Made by a program: the position numbers and the translations under genes. Source: Canna indica (Eukaryota; Streptophyta; Magnoliopsida; Zingiberales; Cannaceae). From it: a stretch of DNA of 64,000 nucleotides. The stretch lies in the NCBI GenBank assembly GCA_034359265.1, contig CP136890.1, positions 498,501 through 562,500 on the forward strand, given 5' to 3'. This document shows positions 51,101 through 63,100 of this stretch, piece by piece; the stretch's first letter is position 1; every line of letters begins with the position of its first letter. A model generated the notes under the pieces. That model searched no databases. It was given only the letters and a program-made list of their open reading frames with translations, and was not told the origin of the DNA.

Positions 51101-54100
51101 ACTTTAACAATAGAAGTACAAGACAGTGTAAAGTATGAGCTTGCTTTTAGGTGCCGCATTACATGCCTATGCACGAAAACTGATATTATGATGACACCAG
51201 TAGTACATTAAAATATATAGCACTAGTATCATGTTGTTCTGTGCCTATGGCAGTCAGAACTTATGGTTCCGCATGGACCTGGCACTTAGTGCACCCTCAA
51301 TACATCATGAAGAGAAAAAGAGTGCACCAAGACCATGAAGCAAAATTTGGAATTAACATATTCATTTATGGAAACCAAAAGAGCAACATTCTCTATGAAA
51401 ATGGATAAGCATGAGGGTTCTCTGGAATGAGCATGAGGGTCTACCATGGTTTAAAATCTTGTACCGGTACCGATCTGTACCAATTTTTTTTCGTTTCTTT
51501 TTTTCAATTTAAGTTTCAAAATATAATTTTAAGCTCCAAACACATTATTTTATCTTTTCAAAAAACATATTTAATCTACTAGTAGATGATGAAAAAACAC
51601 ACAAACTTCTCAACCATGGTCTAACACATTAAAAAAATAATTTTAATCTTCAAGTTACAATGAAAAGAAGTACAAATTTATAAGAAAGTAGACATCTCGA
51701 AAGGCCCAAGATGACTAAGAAAGTGGAGAAAATGAGAAAGATTTGAGAGAGAATAAAAATATGAGATAATATGAGAGCTAGAGTATGAGTGAGAGGTAAA
51801 TGAGAGGGTTTGAGAGCTTTATATAACACGGTAATATCACCCGATATGGTACGAGATTTTAATTTATAGCATGGTTTTAAATATGTACCATACCGTCTGG
51901 TACCATCGATATTTGCCGGTCTGGTATCGATGATACCGAGGCTGTACCACCGGGTGGCAGCCTACCTATCCTAGTTTTGAGATTTTTAGTAGATTATATG
52001 TGTTTTGGAGCTTAAAACTATGTTTTGGAGACCACATTTAAAAAAATATTAAAAAAATAAAAATCTCAAGACAGTCCGGTACTGGTCCATCTGTATCGGG
52101 CCGTATCGAGAGTCAGTACGGTACGTACCGGCCTCAGACCAAGATTGGTACCATGATCTATAGGTGTACATTGTTAGCATCTAAATAGGTAATAGTGTAT
52201 CTACGAGAAGAGGTTACATTGTCATATTCTAAAATTGTATATTACAAAGAAGTTAATTGTACATCAATTACTGGCACCCACCTTTACCAGACATTGGGCA
52301 TTTAGGAGAAATTATTGCAGACAAATTTGAATTATGTATAAACAAAATATGGTTCCTAACTTTACTTTATGATTTGGATGAAAAAAAATTCACTCTCTTT
52401 CCAAACTCCAAACTCTTCCAAAAGTCTACAGTGCATTGCAGCATGGTTACATGACGCTAAACTGAAAACAGTCAGGGCAATTTCTTTCCATAACTAGCCA
52501 TTAGAATTTAGAGCTTATCTCTTCTGCCAAACTGTTCCTCAGCTAAATGACATCTACTTGATAGTCAATAAATTTTATCAAGCCAAATATGAAATATCTT
52601 CCTTGTGCTCTATATTATAGTGCCCAATTGTTATTTCAGCAAGGTCCACAGACCAAACATATAGCCCTTGATTTGAAAATTGTGTTAAGATGTTGACAGT
52701 TGCCACATTTGGGAAGAGATACTTGGGCAGCTGGCAAAGGTAAAAGGAACTGAATTGGTAAGAAGCCAAAATTGCAGATTTTGGTCTTCAAAATTATCCA
52801 TTTACCCAGAAGCAAAAAACATAATCCTACATACTTGGCTTCTCAAGTATCAACCCACCCAAAAGTTGATTGATGACAAAAATATTCTCTATGAGTTCTT
52901 AAATTAATGATGTCCAAGAAACATAAATATCTTGAACTAAAAACAAACCAAATATACCATCAATGAAAGAGTGAAAGTAACCAAAATTTAAGCATACTTA
53001 AGCTTCACATGGAGTAACTTGGTTACTAATTAGGTCTAGAACATATATCATTGTTAGTATGTACACGAGAATTTATAGACCAAAGTACTTGTCATTGCAC
53101 TGCACACTTTAACCAGACATAATGTATTGTGTAACAATAAAATAAAGAACTTCAGGCAAACTTGTCTCTCTTAATGTATGGATGTTTTACCGAAGTTAAC
53201 ATTGCCAACAACCTAGTAAATGGACACATCAAGTGTGGTTATCCAACTTTTTTACAATTTAAGTTTAAAAGGCAAAAGCAGGGTTTTCTATTTTCACGGA
53301 AGAAAAACCCAGTTCACCAAGTAAATTATTTTGATACAAGTAAAATTTGTCATTCCATTATCGAAAGAATGTTACCAGAGAATAAGCACATAAATAAGAA
53401 CAAATTTTAGGTTCTACAGTTAGCCTCTCAAAAAGCCATATTAAGCTATGACTTTTTGCGAAAAGAAATTACCTTTTTGTTGCTTGCAACTGCGACTTCA
53501 TGCTCATTGATGGAGTTAAAACAAATAGCCTGTAACAAAAAGTAGACTTTCAAACTGCTTTGTAAAACTATAATGCTTGACTTTCTTGGAAAAGCCTAAT
53601 GTATTAGAGAAAATAGCGTCAGTAACACATTGACATCCGTATAACAATGAGTTCCCTACTAACAGATATGTCAACTAAATAAAACTATACCTCAAAAAGT
53701 TCTCCACTTCTCTTCATAACTTCCTTGGGGTTGTGAAAGTAAGTAATGTCTCTCCTTGGCTCTGATGCTCTACTTGTTTCCAGAGACCCATCATCATCCA
53801 AGACCCTAGCACCATGTTCTGTTTTGGTTTCTTTATAAGGAGCATTAGTAGCTTTGCTTTCTACATCTCTATTGTTTGATGAGTCAACATTATCATTCTC
53901 AGACGAAATATTCTTGTGCACATCTTTCCAGGAAGCAAACTGATTTTCATGATTAAAGGTAAAACAGTTAACTTTTTCCTTAGCAAAATATGCACAGATA
54001 TCCATTGGACAAATAGAAATATCCCATAACATCTTCAAAGATTTCTGCATCTCATTGTCAGGAAGTTGCAAAGTATTAGGTCCACTATTAAGACAATGAT

Positions 54101-57100
54101 TTAAAGAGCTTGGGTTAGTCCGAGCACACTCATTTAACCAAATAATGCTTGTAACAGGTGAATCCTTCAGTGCTTTCTGTCTGAGGAATGATGCGGCTAA
54201 TTTTACCAAAGAAGAGGAAACACATGTGAGCGAATTTATCAATGACTTTGCAGTAGCAGCAAGAAAGAGAGTCATATTATTCTCAATGCTTTCATCATGA
54301 CCTTCCATCATTGTAAACTTGCTTAGCCCATGCTTTGTAAAGTTCAACATGTGTAACCATAAACAAACCCCTAATAATTGCCATTTTTCGTCTTCTGGAA
54401 CTGGGAAGTCACTATCTTCCAAATGCTTTCTTTGGAAGTTAGAATCAGAGATGCATCCAACCTCACCATTTGATTCACCATGAACCATTAAATGTGAATT
54501 CTGAAGTAATTTTTTTCTCAGCCCATCAGATAAAACTTCAAAAGAGGACTCGTCATTGGCAAGTGCATTTAGAATAGGATGGATAATCATAACAAGTCCT
54601 TCAGTGTTTCTTTGAATACAAACATAAGAGAAGTTCACATAAATTTCAAGAATATCAAGAGCCAAAGAAAAACTTGAACTGAGATCTACCGATACAAAAA
54701 CTTTCTGAAATTTTTTGGACAGTAGCCTAAAAATCCAGATGAGGTATAATATGTTCTTCAAGCAAAATACACTAGGATGTTGCTGATCATGACTACCAAA
54801 AACTGGTTTCAGCATTGAATTGATAAAATTGAATGACACAACAAATCTAGCCAGAAAACATGAGATCTCCTCTGTGGCCTTAAACAGAAGCCTGAGAAAG
54901 GCAGGGTGGTCCATGATTAATTCAAAACTGTGGTGTTTATCTTCACCTTCAAGAAAATCATTGACATGTAAGAGCAGGTAACCATGAAAGAAAGATCCGC
55001 TGTTGTGGGCAAAAAGTTGTATCTGTATGGACCAACAAGAAATTTACAGGTATGTAAGGAAATATATTTAAGTCATTTTCTGATGTGAAACATAATGAAG
55101 TAGATACTATGAATTAAAGGAGGGAGAAACAAAAAGGAAATTACCTTGTTAACTAAGCCAACTGTCTCTAGTGAGAATTTCCTGTCAAATAATGATATTA
55201 TTATGCTTATGTCACGCTTCAATTGCCCAAGTTCTTCATATTGATGATCGACATAGTCACAGCTAATTACTTCTCTGGATTTTGACAGGTTAATAGATAG
55301 GCATCCTGGGTGATTCCTCAAAAAACTTGATATGTAGCGTGATGCCATATTTAGTTTAGTATGCAACTCCAACTGATGAGCCACATTTTCTAGTAGCCAG
55401 TTGCAAGCATCACTGGAGAAAGGATTAAATAGCCCATGAAAAATATCATGATTTTCAACTCCTGACATCTTCTTGAGGTCCTTGCCCTCAATGCTTAAAG
55501 AAGATGACAAGCATTCAAGTGCTTCAAGCTTAGAAAGAAGACAAATAAACTTGTCAGACTCAATGAAAATACTTTTGCCACAAGCTATTGAGCACAAAAT
55601 GAGTTATATATGTAAAATAAATCATAAAAGGGCTGATGCCTGATTAGCAGGTAGTAATACTTATTTTCTTCAACTAATGATTTTTTCCTCCACATATGAA
55701 AATGCAAGCATTGGTGCAACTGTAAAGTTGCTACTTTGAGGCCAAGGATGAGCAATGAAGTCGTGGAAATAACCTTTTTGCTTGCAAGGGTAAGGCTGCA
55801 CATATTAGCACTTGTATTACATAATAGTTCAGCCAAACTGGCGTCTTAACATAAGTTCTCATAAGTTCTCATTATTGAATAGATTTATATGTTAATTATG
55901 AAAATTCTAGAATGGATGGGACTATGTTAGTTGAGCTTCAAAATAAATTATCATTAAGATAGAACATCAGTCATCCACATAACACCAACCGAATAAGACC
56001 CTAATTTACAATTTCATGAGTTATGTATGCTACTATGCTTGCAATGATCTTTCATCTATAACTTCATTTATCTTCTCACAACCAACAAAATAAAGAGACA
56101 GGTACCCTGCAGTTACCATGGTAATCCACTAAAATCAAATTTCTTTTGCTACTTAGATACTTTGACAGGAGAAACCATCAACTTCTATGATATCATGGCC
56201 AACTTGCCCATAAATCACTAGTCTCTTATTCTCCTATTATGCCAAATGGTTAAAACTCTAAAACTACAATATGCCTAATTTTCCTTTGTTCCATACCCAT
56301 TGCTTAGCCTAAACATCTAAAACTATATACATGTTTAGAAGTACCAATTTTCCTGAGCCATACACTCATGCCCATTGCTTAGTCTTGAACCTATAAAATT
56401 ATATACATGTCTTGAAGTACTACTTTTCGTGTACGCCAAGCATGGTTTCAAATACCGTACTGTACCACTCGGTACGGCCGGTATTTACCGGTTTTTTGAA
56501 AAACCAGTATACGAGATACTCGGTATTGGGCGACATGGTTTAAAATCTCGGTACCGGTACCGGTTTCGGTCACCGGCCAGTACCGGTATATACCGGTACC
56601 GTACCGTACCAACACACGGTACGGACCGGTATGAAAATGCATACCGGCCGGGTTTTTTTTTTTTTTTTTCGTGACATACCACCATATACCGCCCATACCG
56701 GGCGGTATACCGCCATATACCGCCCGGTATACACAATATACCCGGTTTTTTCAAATACCGGGTATATCGTATACCGGAAACCTAAAAAACCGGTAAATAC
56801 CGGACTTACCGTACCGTACCGACCGAGATTTTAAACCTTATTGGGCGATACCGGGTATCTCGGTAAATACCGCCCATACCAGGCGGTATTTGATGTCATA
56901 CCGGGCGGTATTGCCTAGTATAACGTAACGGCTCTTAAAGTTGCTACAGTGGCATATAGCCGTTTGGGGCCGGATTTAAAATATTATATTCATGTATTTG
57001 ACATTTGAATATTAAATTTAAGTATTTCTTGATCAATTATGTGTTATTAGAGTTATTTTTAACAGCAAAAACAAAAAAAACAAAAAAAAAGAGGCCGGTA

Positions 57101-60100
57101 TGCTTTTTTCGTACTGGCCCGTACCGTGTGTCGGTACGGTACGGTACCAGGTACATACCGGTACCAGTCATTGACCGAGATCGGTACCGGTACCGGTATT
57201 TTAAACCATGACGCCAAGTCATATATAAAGTACATTTTCTACTTATCACATTCTTGGTTGAGTGGGCCCTGCTAAGTGCTGATCCTATATAAAGATACAG
57301 GAGCTTTTGCTTAAATGTACCAAGCATGGTTTAAAATCTCATACAGGTACCCATCTTTGTCTGTGGCCGATACGGGTAGGTATCGGCCGGTACAAACCGG
57401 TCCGTCTTGAGATTTTTATTCTTTTTGTTTCTATTTCTTTTTCCAAAATATGGTTTTAAGCTCCAAAACACACATAATCTACTAAAAATCTCAAAACTGC
57501 TATAGACATGCTGGTACCGGATTGAGACCGAGTGGTACCGGGTCGGTGCGGAGCGGTGCATGTTCGTATCATTGGTACCGGGCCGGTACTACCGATACTA
57601 GTTTTACAAAAATGGTAATACCGACCGCACCGAGCAGTATGCTACAATACTAAAAACCATGGTACCAAGTATAGGCATTCCATTAAGCTAGTTAGTTACT
57701 AAATAATGCAGCAATTCAACAAGTTCATTAAACTTCTTTGATAATTTGGATACAGCACAAAATGTGAAAATATGATCATATATTGATTTTTGACTCCAAA
57801 TCCAACACTAACAAGTGGCAAAGAAATGTAGATTAGTTTACTTTAGAGATAAGTCTATATGACATTGGAATTACAAATTTATTCCAATATCACATATTAA
57901 TCACAACAGATGTCTCATCTCATATACAGCAAATACATAAGGTGCAAGTTTAAAAAAGAAAGTTACTACAACCACAAACTGCTGTACATAAATTATATGT
58001 GGAAATCCAACTTAGATAAAACTTACAGGGAGTCCACATCTGTTTGAGGCACTTGCAGCCAAAAATGCTGACAGTTTAGAAAGGGCAGCTGCAACATTCT
58101 CACCAACAGAACATCTGAAACTATTTCTGGTGGCAAGTGTCATGCAATAATGACCAATATCCGGATCTGATAAGGCAGCAAAATTGCACAAAGTGACTGA
58201 ACTACTGCTAACAAGTTTCATCTGAGAGTCAAGTAGTCTCTTGACTGATTGTGAATAATTCCCCATTGTCCACTGACATGAAAAATTATAACAGGATTAG
58301 CAAGCTATGGGATTTAAAATCCCCATATATTTAGTTAAGTTGGGAATTTCTGGGACAAAATAAAATAAAATGCTTATATAACCCATACATCAAGTATGCA
58401 GGAAAGCCAGTAATCCCCTTTCTCTAATGCATTCGGAAGCAAGACGTTTGATATGAGTTGGCACTCCAATGGACCTCCATGACCTTCAAGGAGCCGACAA
58501 ATTACAAGAGCTAGTTGTTCATCCCCAAGGTTCTTAGCACAAACAGTAACGGCAGAGGAAGGATCCCCCCCTAGCAGAAAAAAGGCTATTGCAAGCTCCA
58601 ATTGATGTCTTCCCATTAAAACATAAGCATTCTTCAGGGCAGCAGCTTTGTTCTTCTCGTCCTGAATTTAAATGTATGAGGTCATTGGAAATGCAGTCCC
58701 AGAAAAGAGCTATCTTTTTTTACCAATCTCCATATAAGTAAAATATAACAACTTCAATACAACAATCTTGGAACATCTGAGTCCCAAATATATAAATTCT
58801 TTCATTAAGATAGGACCAAAAATGTTTGCAAACTTGACAGAATACTACAGCGGGAAACAATAGACGATCTGCAAGTGCAACTATTTTCTACGGTACCTTG
58901 AAATTACGTGAAAGGAATCCAAATAATACTTTATCTTTCTCATCCCTGCTGATTTTGAAAAGACCAGCCAAAACTTGAAGCCTGCTGAGAGCTAAATATA
59001 AAAGTGCACAGTCCTTGGGGTTCTTGCTTTTCAGATACTGCAACCTGGCCAGCTTCTCCATCTAAATGGTCCAAATGATGTGTTTTGTTATGTTGGGAAA
59101 ATCTGAAGCATGATTAGGCAAGAAAATGATAGCACAAAGAACACGTTCAAATTTCAAAATATCACAGAACATGGTGCATCATAATATAAAAGCATGATGC
59201 TTTACCAAACAAGGTAATTTCATAAAGACAAACATCATGCAATGATCTTCCTGCTAATGGCTTAGTCTTTCTCATTCATAGAAAACAAGCTAAGTCTTGA
59301 ATTCTGGATGATGCCAAAATTATTTGCACAAAGCAAAATTCTCTTTTTTGTATCTTTTAGATTCTTTACCTTAAATTAGTATGTGGTCAAACCAAGAGAG
59401 ATGACAATAAAATATAATGACAGACAAGAAACATGGTTAAGCATGAAAGTGAAAAAATAAAAATCTGAAACTAAGTAGAAAATTCTGAACAATCTTAATA
59501 AAAAAAACTAATATATTAAAATTGCTAAGAAAAACAATAGCTGATAAACTCAATGAAGGGAAGCCATACTCAGTGGAGTAACTTAACAGTATAACTGAAC
59601 AACTCACATAATATAACAGCTTTGAGCTTTCTAGGTACCTAGGAATCAGTAATCAAGGACACAAATGACTAGTTCATTATCTTGCTTTAAAATAATATCT
59701 AAGATCACAAAAGCTGCAAGTCTACTAGGTTGATAATAGTAGTAGCAGAATTACACTAAAAGGTTATGTAAAATTAAGTAATCAACTTAATGAGAGATTA
59801 TGAAATACATTGTACCCTTGTGCGCAGCTGTGATGTATTCATATACCATAGCCCTACACCCAAATTTCTCATTTCTATCCAAGATGGCTCTGCAGATAAA
59901 ACAGAACTAAGTAGATCATCTTGACAATCAGATTGGAAGGCCCATGCAGCCAACCTAGAGTCGACCACAAGATTTTCAGCTACCGATCTTCCAAACTTCC
60001 TAATAGAATATAGATATTGAAACCGTACAGCAACCCAGAACCTTAGAAAAACAAAAAAGAAACAATATTAACATGATGACAAACAATCCCAAAGTCAGAG

Positions 60101-63100
60101 TTTTTATGTCTGTATGCACTCCATAGTGTAAGAGTAATTCAATCTTAAACAATTGCTTTTCTTGTTCAGCATACCTCCTCCCAGCTTCATCAAGGCTTTT
60201 GTAGGCTGAAGTAACACTGATATCATTCAGAAGATCTAGAATCACAAGCATTTGGGTTTTCTCCAATTCTGTTATACTAGAAATACCATGAGATTTCTCC
60301 AGAGTGTCAATAAGATTCATGATCCCAGATTTGTTAGAGTTAGAGGAAAATCTCCCAAAAGTGTTAGGCTCTAAGTTACTGTCCAGCAACTGGAAACTGT
60401 TTCCTTGATGAAAAGTAGGTCCTTCTGAAATAGTACTCTGACCCCAAACTAATCTTTCACTGGATGAATTTACTGAATTGTTATCCTCAAAATATAAAGA
60501 CAAATGAATTTCTGGCACATTATACAAAAATTTCCCACATTTATTGCTCTCCAGATTGGCAGTGGAAGTTTCATTATTGCTAATACATTCAACAAAGTGC
60601 TTCAAGCTAGCCTGTGCACGTTTCCAGTTACCTGCAATCAGCTATCAATGTTTTGACAAGAGGCATAAACAACAAATTCACAGTCTAACTAAGTTTACTA
60701 CAAAATACAAGTAGCTCTCTCAAATACTAAGGACTATGAAGAACTAGGCACCAAGTGCAAACTTTGACACTCATGAAGTTGTTAGTTGTAGCATAATGCT
60801 CAATATCCTTACAATAAATCTAAGATGAGCCAGAAGTCATAAAAATGGTTTTGAAATTCAGAAAGTTGTTTGTTATGGATATTAGCTCCATTGCATGAAT
60901 ATTTTATGCAATGGAGCTAATGAACATGAGTATGGTCCTTACAAAATAATGAACATCTTTAATAACAAATATCTGCTAAGAAAACCCAGATATCATTATT
61001 CACAGAAATCATTTCAACATCAAGCCTAGCATTATTCACAGAAATTATTTCAACATCAAGCCTAACATCTTCGCTAATTTCCTAGTGGGTACCATTTGAG
61101 GCAATCTGGGTCCATACCAGAGAAGTGAGGTCCAAGGAAGTTAATCGTATTGACCAGCAAAGTAAATGAGGAAACTGGTGAGCAAACACAAGCTAAAAAC
61201 AAAACAAAACAAAACAAAATTCTTCATGACTAGGAAAAAAGATGTATAGAAAGAGAGGAATAGGAAATATGACAACATACAAAAGAATGCATATAAATTG
61301 CATAGATAGAAGGTATCATGCTTCAAAAGTGTTCAAAAGCTGTGGTACAGCAACAAGGGAAGGTCTGATATAGCATCTTATAAATAGTGTGCAGAATCAG
61401 AATGTCCCCAAGTTATAGAAGATACCCTACTGTGTGTTCATTGGTGATTATCAAAAGTGAGGAATTAACAAACAAGCTTTCTTTTCAAAAGAAACAAATC
61501 TATTCGATTAACAGAGCAGTTATATTGTAGTTGGTAATTGACTAATTGGTATTGAATAGGCAAAGGTCCAGCGAGATCAAGCATCTTCCATTATAAGCAC
61601 TGCATAAGAAAAGGTCAAGCTACCAAGAGAAGATGATTGTAAATAGTATATAGCTAGCTAAAGAATCTGATGGTGTAGGTTCACTATGCTACAAAGATTT
61701 TTATAAAATCCCTTACAACTCTTAGAAGTGGTTACCCATGATTATGGGTGCAATTCAAACTATCAAGATTTCAAGATTATGTTAGTCTCTGAAAACGAAT
61801 ACTATGTTATGATGAAGAATACAAGGGATGTGATGATTGTTACAATAATGTTTACATTGGAAAACCAAAGTCTGGTCTTCATAAGAAAATAGTACAACTC
61901 CTACAGAAATAGCGGGGTTATGACTTCTAATTAAGACTACTTACAATAATTAGTTAAAATTTAACTATTCATCAAGAGATAATTCATTTAAAACATGAAG
62001 TACAAACAAATTGGATGATTGTACTTTGCAAAATATATTTTTTGAGTGTTTCCTGATCAGCATATGATCTATAATTTGTTTTTTTCCTACAAAGTGAAGG
62101 ATAACGTTGTCTTGGCACAGGACAACTCATATGAAGTTGAATCTTGTATGAGCTTATTATAAATGAGTCTGCAGCAATACCTGAACAGATATATCGAATC
62201 AATGCCTCAGGATGATATAGCGCTAAAGATCCATCCAATTTTTCAGATACATCTAGAATAGAAAGTAACCTACTTTTAGTATTAGAAGCATAATCCTGCC
62301 CATAAATCTTCTTAACGCTCTCACTTTTCAAATTTTCTTTTGTTTTGAATATGTTCTCAACATTGTCAATATTAGTTGAACAAAGCAAGTTTTCCTGCTT
62401 CCTACCGACATAAACAACAGAATCATCAACATTGCATGCTCTATCTGCTCTAGTTAACCACTGACTGTAGACAGAAATATGATCCTCATGAACAATAACA
62501 GCAGTCAACTTAGGTCCCCAGAGGAAGTCTCTCAAAACAGTTGAAGAATTAGCTACTGCAATACAATACCATATGTGCGTCTCCTTTGACTTATCTAAAT
62601 GAACAAAAGAATGAACTGAAGATCTTTTCTGTGAATATACACGCAACTCATTTGGCAGACAGATTCCAAGCAGCATCTGACCATTGCCTATAGCTGACCA
62701 ACTTAGAGTAACAACACTGCCTTTTAAGGTTATTGCATCTTCTAACACAACAGAACCACATCCTGTCATCTTTACAGCTTCCCAAATATGAAGAATGGTA
62801 GTATTGTTTGGTCTACAGATGCTCGTAGTAGCAATTTTACTGCAAAAGCTAGATAAAGAAACTGCACTAACTGGACCTTCATGAGCAGTAAAGGTACCTA
62901 CTAGCTCCCATGGGACATATTCTGTATAAGCATGATGGTTGGATCTTACATGGCAAAATCTCCATAATTTTACAGTTCCATCAGAATAACCTGTGGCCAA
63001 GCTGTAACCAAGATTACTGGTATAAAATTCACTAAAAGATGCATGCTGAATGGGCATTACACAATTGTTTGGAGAAACAACTGTAGCTGTAGTAACTTCA

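Noticed and set aside
56375..57327. Several overlapping Tyr/Arg-rich frames on both strands
   Set aside because: All result from GTACCGGTA-type repeats of the nested MITEs.
61141..61326. Minus-strand Phe/Leu-rich frame
   Set aside because: Intronic in the Rav1-like gene; the flanking exons join directly (RYICSG|NWKRAQ).
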